From contig NZ_JAAXKY010000009.1 in the NCBI RefSeq assembly GCF_012911925.1, positions 1-64,000 of the forward strand: a stretch of DNA of 64,000 nucleotides, given 5' to 3'. This document shows positions 32,313 to 40,113 of the stretch, one piece after another. The first letter of the stretch is position 1, and each line of letters opens with the position of its first letter. The position numbers and the translations under genes were made by a program. The stretch is from Pseudonocardia xinjiangensis. GTDB lineage: Bacteria; Actinomycetota; Actinomycetes; Mycobacteriales; Pseudonocardiaceae. The notes under the pieces were generated by a model that saw only the letters and a program-made list of their open reading frames with translations, was not told where the DNA came from and did no database searches.

Positions 32313-32649
32313 CGCGCACCTCCCTCCGCCCGGGCCTGTGAAGGCAAACCTAGGGGACGCGCCTCGATCGGACTCTGACGAACGGGGAACGTCGGCGGGA
32401 CCCCGAGAGGACCCGGGTCGTCACGCTGAGTTCGCCCGCACGGTCGCCTGGGTCGGCGTGGGCGCACACCGGATGGCGGCGCATGTCGCCCGATCGGGCG
32501 ATCGCAGGAGACTGCATACCGTAACACTGTCTACTGTATGCGGTGTTGCAGGTCACACTGTCGTTAACGTTCGAGCACGACGGACGGAGCAGCGTGGCGC
32601 TGTGTCACCGCCACCAGGATCCCTGGACCCGTTCGAAGGGACACGCTGC
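32313..32649. other. Intergenic region between tetR and the pgs operon, ~340 bp
   Basis: Contains the possible iron box, a GC-rich self-complementary stretch around 32488-32504, and an inverted repeat GCATAC-N16-GTATGC at 32514-32541. The sequence after that repeat is less GC-rich and probably contains the promoter of the following operon. No additional gene is supported. Confidence 0.5.
32341..32354. promoter_or_regulatory. Possible iron box upstream of tetR
   Basis: Read on the minus strand, TAGGTTTGCCTT matches the left half and centre of the IdeR/DtxR consensus. It lies about 30 bp upstream of the tetR start, a plausible promoter position. The right half matches poorly. Confidence 0.35.
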
Positions 32650-34074
32650 TTGAGCACGCCCCGCGCCCCGCAGACTCTGCCGGACCCCGATCGGGGGACG
32701 TCCGCACCGCTGTTCCCGAACTTCCCGCGTCGCCGGTTCCCGGCCGGGGTGAGCGGCGGGCCGCTGGCAGTGCTGACCGTGCTCCTGGCCGCTGCGGCCA
32801 CGCTGGTCGCCGTGGCGATCGGAGGGGACGGCCGGTGGCCGGACTGGCGGATCCCCGGGACGCTCGTGCTGGTGGCCACCGTCGGGCACGTCCTGCTGTG
32901 GAGCGCGGTCGTGAACCCCGTCCAGCGGATCCGGGACGCAACAGCTCGGATGGCAGTCGAGGACAGCGCGGCCGTGGTGCCGCGGGTCCGCCCCGCCGAG
33001 CTCGACCGCATCGCCGCGGCGCTGCATCGGTTCGCCGGGCTCCCCGCGCGGGCGCGGGCCCACCGGGTCCGGATCTCGCTGGCCGTCGCGCCGTGCGTGG
33101 TGGCCGTGCTCGTCCTGGCCTGGGCGGTCCCGGCCGCGGTCATGACGGTCGGCGGTGCCGCGTCGCAGCCCGACACCGTCGTGCGCCAGGCCGGCGAGGG
33201 CGCCTCAGCGCGGGCCGAGAAGCTGCAGGCCGCGCTCCGTGGCGGGCTCGCCGTGCTGCAGCGCGCCGCCGACCCCCCGACGGGGGCCGAGGTGGCCGAC
33301 GCCGCCCGCACCGCGGCGCAGGTGCTCGCGGCCGAAGGACTGTTCCGGTCGGTGTGGGTGGTCGACGGTTCGGGGCGGCGGATCGCGGCCGCAGGCCGCC
33401 CGCCGAGCGCGCCGGTCACCGCCCCGCCACGTGAACTGCGGGTGGTGCAGGCCAACCGGGCGGGCAGCGAGCCACTCGTCCTCGCCTCGGCTCCGATGTG
33501 GGACGGCGCGACCTCGCTCGTGGCGGAGTTCGACCCGCGGGCGCTCAACGACCTGATCCGCACCGCCGGCGTGCACACCTGGGTGGTCGACGTGCACCGG
33601 GCCACCGTGCTCGACAGCTCCGGCTACACCGCCTTCGCTCCCTTGGACGACCCGGCGCTCGCAGCGCTCGCCGGTACGGCTCTCGCCGACGTCCCCGCTG
33701 TCGCGACGCCGGGCAACGGGGAGGTCAACGCGGCCCAGCGGGTGAGTACGGCGGGCGCGCCGACCGATCTCGGCTGGGTGCTCGTGGAGAACCAGGACGT
33801 CGCGGTCACCGCGTTCACCCATGACGGCAACCGCCGCGTCACGTTCGTCGTGATCGCGCTCGGCGCGAGCCTCGCCCTGGGGTCGCTGGCCTGGGTCATG
33901 GTCACGGTCGTCGCGCCGGCGCGCAGGCTGGCCCGCCACGTCGAGCGGTTGGCCGGCGGCGACGCGGTGCCGCCGCTGGCCCCGCAGCGCCTCGACGAGA
34001 TCGGCAGCGTCGTGGCGGCGACCAACCGATTCGTCGGCGCGCGCGCCCTGCTCGGAGCGACGGCCCGGTCGTGA
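32650..34074 (+). CDS. Membrane protein with two HAMP-like domains and exported sensor region, no output domain
   Basis: About 474 residues from a TTG start at 32650 (GAAGGG upstream; start uncertain). Two N-terminal membrane segments (GGPLAVLTVLLAAAATLVAV and a second near residue 70) are followed by a HAMP-like stretch beginning NPVQRIRDATARM. A third membrane segment precedes an outside region of about 200 residues containing SVWVVDGSGRRIAAAG and WVVDVHRATVLDSSG, like Cache/PAS-type sensors. A fourth membrane segment and a second HAMP-like stretch (PARRLARHVERLAGGD) end the protein. There is no kinase, cyclase or chemotaxis output. It overlaps pgsB by four bases, so it may sense or scaffold polymer synthesis. 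Confidence 0.65.
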   Translation: MSTPRAPQTLPDPDRGTSAPLFPNFPRRRFPAGVSGGPLAVLTVLLAAAATLVAVAIGGDGRWPDWRIPGTLVLVATVGHVLLWSAVVNPVQRIRDATARMAVEDSAAVVPRVRPAELDRIAAALHRFAGLPARARAHRVRISLAVAPCVVAVLVLAWAVPAAVMTVGGAASQPDTVVRQAGEGASARAEKLQAALRGGLAVLQRAADPPTGAEVADAARTAAQVLAAEGLFRSVWVVDGSGRRIAAAGRPPSAPVTAPPRELRVVQANRAGSEPLVLASAPMWDGATSLVAEFDPRALNDLIRTAGVHTWVVDVHRATVLDSSGYTAFAPLDDPALAALAGTALADVPAVATPGNGEVNAAQRVSTAGAPTDLGWVLVENQDVAVTAFTHDGNRRVTFVVIALGASLALGSLAWVMVTVVAPARRLARHVERLAGGDAVPPLAPQRLDEIGSVVAATNRFVGARALLGATARS

Positions 34075-35264
34075 CGTTCCTCTTCGGCGTCTACGTCGCC
34101 GGCTGCCTGCTCCTGCTCGCGGCCGGGCTGGTCGAGCACCGCAACCACCACCGGCGCCTGCTGTCCATAGCGGAGCGGATCGTCGTCAACGGTATCCGTG
34201 GCAAGAGCTCGATCACGCGGCTGTGCGCAGGAGCGCTGCGCGGCGGGGGCGTGCGGACCGTCGCGAAGACGACGGGCACGGCGGCCCGTTTCATCTTCCC
34301 GGACGGCACCGAGGAGCCCATCCACCGCAAGTTCGGACTCGCGAACATCGTCGAGCAGACCGGCATCGTCCGGCGGGCCACGCTCTGGCAACCGGACGCC
34401 CTGGTGATCGAGTGCATGGCGGTGCTGCCGGAGCTACAGGAGATCAACGAGCGGAAGCTGGTCCGCTCGACGATCTGCGTGATCTGCAACGTCCGGGAGG
34501 ACCACCTCGACGAGATGGGCCCCACCCTGGACGACGTCGCACGTTCGCTCGCGCGGTCGATGCCGGTGGGCGGCGTCTGTGTCACCGCGGAGCGCGACCG
34601 GCTGCACATCCTGCAGGCCGAGGCCGACCGGCGGGGCTGCCGGCTGGTGTCGGTGGACCCGGCGTCGGTCGGCGACGCCGAGATGGAGCGCTTCACCGGG
34701 ATCGCCTTCAAGGAGAACGTGGCGATCGGCCTCGCCGTCGCGCAGCTGTGCGGCGTCAGGCGCGAGGAGGCGATGGCCGGCATGGTGGCGGCGCCCCCCG
34801 ACCCCGGCGCGGTCGCCGTCGACACGTACGTCACCGGCCGCGGCCGGATCGCGTTCGCCAACGTGTTCGCCGCGAACGACCCCGAGTCGACGTTGATGAA
34901 CATCGAGCTGCTGCGGTCGCGCGGCCTGATCGCCGCGCCGCTCACGATCGTGGTCAACTGCCGGCCGGACCGCGTCGAGCGCAACGGGCAGATGGGCGAG
35001 CTGACCGGCCGGGTCCGCCCGGACCGGATCGTGCTGATCGGGGAGCAGACGCACACGGCGCGCGCCCGGGTGCCGCGTGAGCTGGCCGACCTCCTCGTCG
35101 ACCTCGGCGGCGCCCTCGACGTGGCCGCGTTCCTCGACGCCGTCGCGATCGAGCCCGGCGGCACGGGCTCGGTGGTCGCCGTCGGCAACATCCACGGCCA
35201 GGGTGAGGTGCTGCTGTCGCGGCTGGGCGCCATGGCGCGTCCCGTCCCGGTCGAGGCGGGGTGA
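34071..35264 (+). CDS. pgsB: PgsB/CapB-type poly-gamma-glutamate synthase ligase
   Basis: A 397-residue Mur-ligase-like ATP-dependent amide ligase. One N-terminal membrane segment precedes VNGIRGKSSITRL, the P-loop, and NVREDHLDEMG carries the acidic and His residues typical of CapB/PgsB. Its family activates glutamate gamma-carboxyl groups and polymerises them at the membrane together with CapC and CapA. The GTG overlaps the upstream stop, and its own stop overlaps pgsC. No pgsA/capA is found in the window, so the polymer type and export partner are open. Confidence 0.9.
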   Translation: MTFLFGVYVAGCLLLLAAGLVEHRNHHRRLLSIAERIVVNGIRGKSSITRLCAGALRGGGVRTVAKTTGTAARFIFPDGTEEPIHRKFGLANIVEQTGIVRRATLWQPDALVIECMAVLPELQEINERKLVRSTICVICNVREDHLDEMGPTLDDVARSLARSMPVGGVCVTAERDRLHILQAEADRRGCRLVSVDPASVGDAEMERFTGIAFKENVAIGLAVAQLCGVRREEAMAGMVAAPPDPGAVAVDTYVTGRGRIAFANVFAANDPESTLMNIELLRSRGLIAAPLTIVVNCRPDRVERNGQMGELTGRVRPDRIVLIGEQTHTARARVPRELADLLVDLGGALDVAAFLDAVAIEPGGTGSVVAVGNIHGQGEVLLSRLGAMARPVPVEAG

Positions 35265-35746
35265 TGGTTGCGGGCACCCTCGCGCCGCAGGACGCCACGA
35301 TCGCGCTGGCGATCGGGTTGCTGTTCGCGCTCGTCTGCTACCTCACCACCAACCTCTCACCAGGGGGCATGATCACGCCCGGCTGGTTGGCCCTCACCTT
35401 GGTGGAGGACGCCCGCAAGGTCGCCGTGATCGCTGTCGTCACGGTGATCACCTACTTCGGGGTGCGCGGCCTGCAGTCGGTGGTGATCCTCTACGGCAAG
35501 CGGCTGTTCGCGGCCGTGATGATGCTGTCGGTGCTGCTCTCGACGGGACTGTTCCTGCTGGTGCAGCGGGACTACCCGCTGCTCTTCGCGCACGAGACAC
35601 TCGGGTTCGTGATCCCGGGACTGGTGGCCTACCAGCTCGTGCGGCAGCCACCGGTCGCCACCGTGCTGGCGACCTCGGCGGTGAGCCTCGCCAGCTACGG
35701 GGTGCTTGCCAGCGGGCTCGTGCTCGGGGCGGTGCCGACGCTGTGA
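35264..35746 (+). CDS. pgsC: PgsC/CapC-type membrane subunit
   Basis: A 160-residue protein that is almost entirely membrane segments (four or five). ALVCYLTTNLSPGGMITPGW matches the conserved CapC/PgsC loop with the TG/SPGG-PG motif. It forms the membrane core with PgsB. The ATG overlaps the pgsB stop by one base; a GTG immediately before is possible. Confidence 0.88.
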   Translation: MVAGTLAPQDATIALAIGLLFALVCYLTTNLSPGGMITPGWLALTLVEDARKVAVIAVVTVITYFGVRGLQSVVILYGKRLFAAVMMLSVLLSTGLFLLVQRDYPLLFAHETLGFVIPGLVAYQLVRQPPVATVLATSAVSLASYGVLASGLVLGAVPTL

Positions 35747-36774
35747 CCGGGCGGTCCGGACTCGCCGCTCGACGGGCCGGCATGGGCGTGCTGGCCGTGG
35801 TCGTGGGTGTTTCGGGGATCGTCGTCGGCGATCTGCGGGAGGACGCGGGCGCGGCGGCCACGGCGGCGGCACCGCCGCCGCGGACCGCCGCGTGGTCCTC
35901 CGAGCTGCGTTACCTGCGGCGCGACGCCCTGGCTCGGACCTCCATGGTCGACGCCGCCGGCACGGTGCGGGCCACCTTCACCGACGGGGCCCGCACCGTC
36001 ACCCTCGACGGGCCGCTGCGCCGCTTCGCGGAGCCGCGGTTCACCACGGCGTCGGTGAGCACCCGGGTGTGGGTGCGGCTGCTACCCCGGCCGTGGCACG
36101 AGGGTGCGCAGCGGGAAGCGTGGTTCCAGCCGTGGCTGGCGGAGAACCTGGACAGCACGGCACCCGACGTGCTGGCCGTGGCGGCGGAGTACCTGGACGG
36201 TGTCCCGGACGGCTTCGATGGCGGCGGAGTGCGTGTCCGGGGCGACGCGCGGGCCGGTCCGTCGGGTCCGCCGGACGCTCCGCCGCTGGAGAACTCGGAC
36301 TTCTACGACTACCTCGGCATCCCCTGGACGTTCGGCGGCGACGATGTACGGATGCCTGACCTGGCACGCTACGGAGCCGTGGACTGCTCGGGGTTCGTCC
36401 GGCTCGTGTTCGGATACCGCTCGGGCTACCCCCTGCTCGGCGCCAACGGACCGGGCCCGGGCCTGCCGCGGCGGGCCTGGGCGATGCACGAGGTCGGCCC
36501 GGGCATCGCCGTGCTGCCCGACATGGGCGCACCGCCGTCGAACCTCGGTGCGCTGCAGGCCGGCGACCTGCTGTTCTTCGACCTCGATCGGGCCACCGAC
36601 CGGCGGATCGACCATGTGGCGATCTATCTGGGCCGCGACGACGCCGGGCATCACCGGTTCGTCTCCAGCCGGGCGCGGGCCGACGGCCCGACGCTCGGTG
36701 ACGCAGGCGGTACGTCCCTGCTCGACGGCGGCGGGCACTACGCGCGGGCGTTCCGGGCGGCGAAGCGGCTGTGA
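35743..36774 (+). CDS. Exported NlpC/P60-family hydrolase
   Basis: A 343-residue protein with an N-terminal membrane anchor or signal (GMGVLAVVVGVSGIVVG). The C-terminal half is an NlpC/P60 peptidase: DCSGFVRLVFGYRSGYPL holds the catalytic Cys, and RIDHVAIYLGRDDAG the catalytic His. The usual substrates are gamma-D-Glu-containing peptides. In this operon it may trim or release the polyglutamate product, as PgsS/CapD do in other species, or act on peptidoglycan to let polymer through. The GTG overlaps the pgsC stop as GTGA. Confidence 0.83.
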   Translation: MTGRSGLAARRAGMGVLAVVVGVSGIVVGDLREDAGAAATAAAPPPRTAAWSSELRYLRRDALARTSMVDAAGTVRATFTDGARTVTLDGPLRRFAEPRFTTASVSTRVWVRLLPRPWHEGAQREAWFQPWLAENLDSTAPDVLAVAAEYLDGVPDGFDGGGVRVRGDARAGPSGPPDAPPLENSDFYDYLGIPWTFGGDDVRMPDLARYGAVDCSGFVRLVFGYRSGYPLLGANGPGPGLPRRAWAMHEVGPGIAVLPDMGAPPSNLGALQAGDLLFFDLDRATDRRIDHVAIYLGRDDAGHHRFVSSRARADGPTLGDAGGTSLLDGGGHYARAFRAAKRL

Positions 36775-37658
36775 GCCGGACGCGTTCTGCCGTGGCCGTG
36801 CTCGGGACGCTGGTGCTGCTCGCACTCGTGGCGGTGACCCAGATCGGCGCCCGGAGGGCGGACCAGGCCTCGCTCGAGCAGCGGGTGCACGACTTCACCG
36901 GGCAGCTCACGCCGCGGGGGCCCTACCGTCCACCCGATCCGGCGGAGCGGGACGCGGTGCTCGGCGCCATCGCGGCGCTGGTCCCCACGGGGCCGGCCGC
37001 CGGCGGCGACACCCGCGACGCCCACCGGGTCCTGCGGGACGCGGGGTTCATCGTCGAGGTCGCGCAGGACGCGGCAGGGCGCGGGTTCCTCCTCGTGCGT
37101 AGCGACCCGAGCTCGGCGCGGTCCTGGGGGCTGATCGCGCTCCCGCTCGGCCGGGCCCCGCGGCTGCTCGTCGAGGTGCCGCACCCGAACTCGGACTACA
37201 ACACCGAGAACGTCGGGCTGGCGGTGCTCGCGATCGTGCCGGACGCGGTGTACATCGAGGCCGGGGCACACCGCAGGGCAGCGGACGGGCGCGCCGACGT
37301 GGCGCACGAGGAGGACTCGCTGTTCCACGCGCTGGCCGTGGACCTGAGCGTCCGGATGCGGCTGCCGCAGCTACAGCTGCACGGCTTCGGCGATCGCGAC
37401 GACCTGGACGAGGACGTGGTGCTCGGTCCGGGCGATGCGCACCCGGCCGTGCGGGAGCTCACCGACCGCATCGAGGAGGCGGGCCTGTCGGTGTGCCGGT
37501 CGTGGGTGCAGCGCTGCCCCGAGCTGGAGGGCTCGACGAATGTGCAGGGTCGGGCCGCGGCGCGGTACGGGCTGCCGTTCGCGCACGTCGAGATGAGCGC
37601 GTCCACACGGATGCGACCGGAGTCGGTGGCGCGAGCGCTCGCCACGCTGGCCGGCTGA
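36771..37658 (+). CDS. Exported protein of unknown function in pgs operon
   Basis: A 295-residue protein with one N-terminal membrane segment (AVAVLGTLVLLALVAV). The rest looks like a soluble extracytoplasmic domain. LLVEVPHPNSDYNTENVGLA, then YIEAGAHRRA and DVAHEEDSLFHALA, give a clustered set of His, Glu and Asp residues suggestive of a metal hydrolase. Gamma-polyglutamate hydrolases of the zinc-peptidase type and N-formylglutamate amidohydrolases have comparable His/Glu patterns, but I cannot align it with either. GTGA overlap with the NlpC gene puts it in the pgs operon. Its last codons are duplicated at 38417-38450. Confidence 0.6.
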   Translation: MSRTRSAVAVLGTLVLLALVAVTQIGARRADQASLEQRVHDFTGQLTPRGPYRPPDPAERDAVLGAIAALVPTGPAAGGDTRDAHRVLRDAGFIVEVAQDAAGRGFLLVRSDPSSARSWGLIALPLGRAPRLLVEVPHPNSDYNTENVGLAVLAIVPDAVYIEAGAHRRAADGRADVAHEEDSLFHALAVDLSVRMRLPQLQLHGFGDRDDLDEDVVLGPGDAHPAVRELTDRIEEAGLSVCRSWVQRCPELEGSTNVQGRAAARYGLPFAHVEMSASTRMRPESVARALATLAG

Positions 37659-37679
37659 GCCGTCGCGGAATCCCGGCCC
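37626..37679. repeat. Direct repeat, left copy (end of 36771 gene)
   Basis: This 54-bp segment, covering the last codons and stop of the preceding gene, recurs at 38417-38472 with a few substitutions and two single-base insertions. Together the copies bracket the truncated serine hydrolase. Confidence 0.85.
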
Positions 37680-37701
37680 GCGCCGACGGCTCGATCACAT
37701 T

Positions 37702-38358
37702 GGTCTGGACATCGCCGCGCAGATCGTCGAGGCGGTGACCGGCACCGTGTACTGGGACTACGTGCACGAACACGTCTTCGGGCGCTGCGGCATGACCGGA
37801 TCGGCGTACTACACCAGGCCGCAGTGGCTCACCGACGAACACATCGCGCACTCGTACATGCGGCAGGCCGACGGCAGCCGGGTGGACGCCGTCCGCAACC
37901 TGGACAAGGGCAGCCCGAGCCCGTTCCTGTTGGGCAAGAACCCGGGCCGCAACTTCATCGATCTCGTCGGGGACGGTGGCTTCGCCACCGCGCCGGACCT
38001 GGTCCGGTTCGCGCACGCGCTCCAGGACGGTACGGTGCTGGACCGGCCCTGGGCCGACGTGTTCACCGCGGCCAAGAAGCCCAACTGGGAGGACAAACCC
38101 GGTCAGCGACTCAACCGCGACGCCCCGCCGGGGTTCAGCACCTACGGGCCGACAGCCGCGATCAGCAACGGCCAGTGGGTGCTCGGGCGCGCCGGTGTCC
38201 ACCCCGGCAGCTCCGCAAGCTGGGACATCTACCCGGACACCGGCTGGGTCGGCGTCGTCCTGAGCAACTACGACGACATCCCGCTGGCGGAGATCCTCCA
38301 GCGGGAGAAGCAGGCCATCACCGGGGCTTCGTCCGGCGGCGGCGGTGGTGGTGGCTGA
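37702..38358 (+). pseudogene. Serine hydrolase (beta-lactamase family) C-terminal fragment
   Basis: The reading frame from 37702 encodes GLDIAAQIVEAVTGTVYWDY, then VFGRCGM, GDGGFATAPDLVRFAHAL and VLSNYDDIP, which match the C-terminal two thirds of class-C beta-lactamase/esterase-like proteins. The N-terminal part with the catalytic Ser-x-x-Lys is absent and replaced by sequence continuous with the preceding repeat. It ends in a run of about seven glycines. An internal GTG at 37735 could express about 207 residues, but the enzyme would lack its nucleophile. Probably a relic. Confidence 0.75.
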
Positions 38359-38416
38359 CGCGCGGCCACGGCCGTGTTGCCGTCCGCCTTCCGCTCAGCA
38401 CCGCCTCTGTCGCTGC

Positions 38417-38472
38417 GTGGCGCGAGCGTTCGCCACGCTGGCCGGCTGAGCCGGTCGCGCAATCCTCGGCCC
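38417..38472. repeat. Direct repeat, right copy
   Basis: Near copy of 37626-37679, including the coding tail ARxxATLAG and its TGA. No gene continues into it from the left, so it is a displaced duplicate. It marks the right end of the inserted or duplicated segment. Confidence 0.85.
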
Positions 38473-38500
38473 CATGACCGGCAGAATCATCCGCTGGGTG

Positions 38501-39274
38501 TCACGCTCGCCACTGATGGTCACCGAGCAATGTCACCTCGGCGCCGCCGTCGGCGAAGATCACCTGCCCGGTGACGAAGCGGTTCTCGGGGCTCGCCAGC
38601 CAGCTTATGAGGTGGCCGACCCACTCCGGGCGGCCCGGGAAGCCGCCGAGGGGTTGCGGTGCGGCCGCCTCGACGGCGGTCCGCACCTTGTCGTCGGTGA
38701 GGATCCAGGCGGCGGCCGGGGTGTCCACGACGCCGGGGGCCACCGCGTTGAGCGGGATGCCGACGCCGGCCCATTCGGCCGTCGGGGCGGTCCTTCGTAC
38801 CCACCCGTTGAGCGCGCGCTTGGCGATGCCGTAGGCGGAATCGCGTAGCGAGGGTTCGGCATCCACCACTGCGGTCGCGGTGGCTTCGTCGCCGTCCGCG
38901 CAGGCCCGGAGGACCCGTTCGTCCGCGGGTGCCAGTGATGAGGTCGACGACACCGCGACGGCTCGTGGAGCTTCGCTGCGGGTCAGCAGGGGACGCAGCC
39001 CTTCGAGCGTTGCGACCGTGCCGAAGTAGTTCGTCTCGAGGAGCCCGGTCCGGCCGCCGCCGGCGACCGCCAGTACCGCATCGACGTATCCCCACTTCGC
39101 CACCTGATCGACCAGCGACCGGCGGCCGGCAGGCGTCGACAGATCGGCGATGACGTCGGCGTCGCTCAGGTCGCAGCCGATGACCCTGGCACCTTGCTCG
39201 CGAAGGATCGACGCGGTGGCTGCGCCGATTCCGGAAGCCGAGCCGGTGACGACGTACCTGCGCTGATGATTCAC
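38501..39274 (-). CDS. Short-chain dehydrogenase/reductase
   Basis: A 257-residue SDR. TGSASGIGAATA is the cofactor loop, a CDLSDADVIADLS stretch suggests NAD+ selectivity, and YGIAK is the active-site Tyr-x3-Lys with a Ser about 40 residues earlier in AVSSTSSLAP. The spacing between that Ser and Tyr is longer than usual because of an Ala/Asp-rich insert. LNAVAPGVVDTP resembles 3-alpha-hydroxysteroid dehydrogenase-like proteins. The GTG overlaps the stop of the upstream membrane-protein gene, so it is translationally coupled. Confidence 0.85.
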   Translation of the reverse strand: MNHQRRYVVTGSASGIGAATASILREQGARVIGCDLSDADVIADLSTPAGRRSLVDQVAKWGYVDAVLAVAGGGRTGLLETNYFGTVATLEGLRPLLTRSEAPRAVAVSSTSSLAPADERVLRACADGDEATATAVVDAEPSLRDSAYGIAKRALNGWVRRTAPTAEWAGVGIPLNAVAPGVVDTPAAAWILTDDKVRTAVEAAAPQPLGGFPGRPEWVGHLISWLASPENRFVTGQVIFADGGAEVTLLGDHQWRA

Positions 39275-39981
39275 TCGCAAGCTCGCTCACCGGCCGTCCT
39301 GGTCGGAGTCGTCGTCGGCAGGTTCGGCCCCCGTAGGTGCGGTGCGCCCTTGCGCCTGAAGTACAGCTGGCTGATCACCTCGGCGAGGATGATCAGCGCC
39401 ACGAGCTTGAGCGCACCGATGAGCGGGACGCTGTCGATAGGCATCGTGTAGGCCAGTACCACCGTGCTCACGGCGTCCAGCAGCAATGCCGAACCCCAGA
39501 TCATCGTGCTCACGTGCACCACCCGCCGAAAGGCCGGCGTGTCACGCCACGCGGCGTTGATCTGTTCGCGCACCGTGCCGCCGGTGAAGGTTCGCAGGGC
39601 GTACAGGTAGTACGGGGTCCGTCGGAGCGTCAGGAGGATCCAGATGCCCGCCATGGCGGTGATCCAGCCGTCGCGCGCCAACAAGGTCCTCGGGCTGCCG
39701 GTCAGGAATGACAACGCAACGCTGAGAAGTAGGACGCTCATGACGAGGCCGGCGAGCATGTCGATCCGCCGTTTGGTGACCACCGAGTGCACCGTTTTGG
39801 CGGCCGGTGCGACCAGGCCCAGCATCAGGGCTGACCACTGGTCCACCCCAGCTGCGCGCAATCCGTAGAACACCGCGATCGGCGCCACCGCGTTGATCAG
39901 CAGGCTCATGACGATCTCGCGTTGCGGGCCGGCCTTGCTGCCGGTTGTTGCCGGGTCCGCTGCCGGGGAGGACGGGTTCAT
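39271..39981 (-). CDS. Multispanning membrane protein (VC0807-like family)
   Basis: A 236-residue protein with about six hydrophobic segments, including MSLLINAVAPIAVFYGLRAA and MAGIWILLTLRRTPYYLYAL. This arrangement resembles the VC0807 family of unknown function. The N-terminus is short and Pro/Ser-rich. A 10-bp-stem hairpin lies immediately before its start codon and two tandem operator-like repeats lie just upstream, so it is likely controlled by the neighbouring TetR. It is followed by an SDR gene through a four-base overlap. Confidence 0.7.
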   Translation of the reverse strand: MNPSSPAADPATTGSKAGPQREIVMSLLINAVAPIAVFYGLRAAGVDQWSALMLGLVAPAAKTVHSVVTKRRIDMLAGLVMSVLLLSVALSFLTGSPRTLLARDGWITAMAGIWILLTLRRTPYYLYALRTFTGGTVREQINAAWRDTPAFRRVVHVSTMIWGSALLLDAVSTVVLAYTMPIDSVPLIGALKLVALIILAEVISQLYFRRKGAPHLRGPNLPTTTPTRTAGERACE

Positions 39982-39984
39982 CGT

Positions 39985-40007
39985 CGCCTGCCGAGCTTCG
40001 GCAGGCG
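39985..40007 (-). promoter_or_regulatory. Hairpin over ribosome-binding site of 39981 gene
   Basis: CGCCTGCCGA-GCT-TCGGCAGGCG forms a perfect 10-bp stem with a three-base loop. On the minus strand it ends four bases before the ATG, so any ribosome-binding site would be inside the stem. Confidence 0.6.
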
Positions 40008-40014
40008 GATGCTG

Positions 40015-40030
40015 TTGACCATGGAGTCAA
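40015..40030. promoter_or_regulatory. TetR-type operator A (TTGAC-N6-GTCAA)
   Basis: Perfect 5+6+5 inverted repeat followed by TAGT. A second copy lies 28 bp away. Both lie upstream of the 39981 gene and downstream of the tetR stop. Confidence 0.6.
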
Positions 40031-40042
40031 TAGTGCCGAGTA

Positions 40043-40058
40043 GTGACTCTGCGGTCAA
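40043..40058. promoter_or_regulatory. TetR-type operator B (GTGAC-N6-GTCAA)
   Basis: Second copy with one mismatch, again followed by TAGT. Tandem arrangement with operator A suggests cooperative binding of two dimers. Confidence 0.6.
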
Positions 40059-40113
40059 TAGTGGTCGAGCGGCACGGGGTCGGCCGACTGGTGACGTCCG
40101 GTCCGGCGCTGCG

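Noticed and set aside
37735-38358. Intact 207-residue serine hydrolase
   Set aside because: The region encoding the catalytic Ser-x-x-Lys is missing and direct repeats flank the fragment, so a truncated relic is more likely than a functional enzyme.
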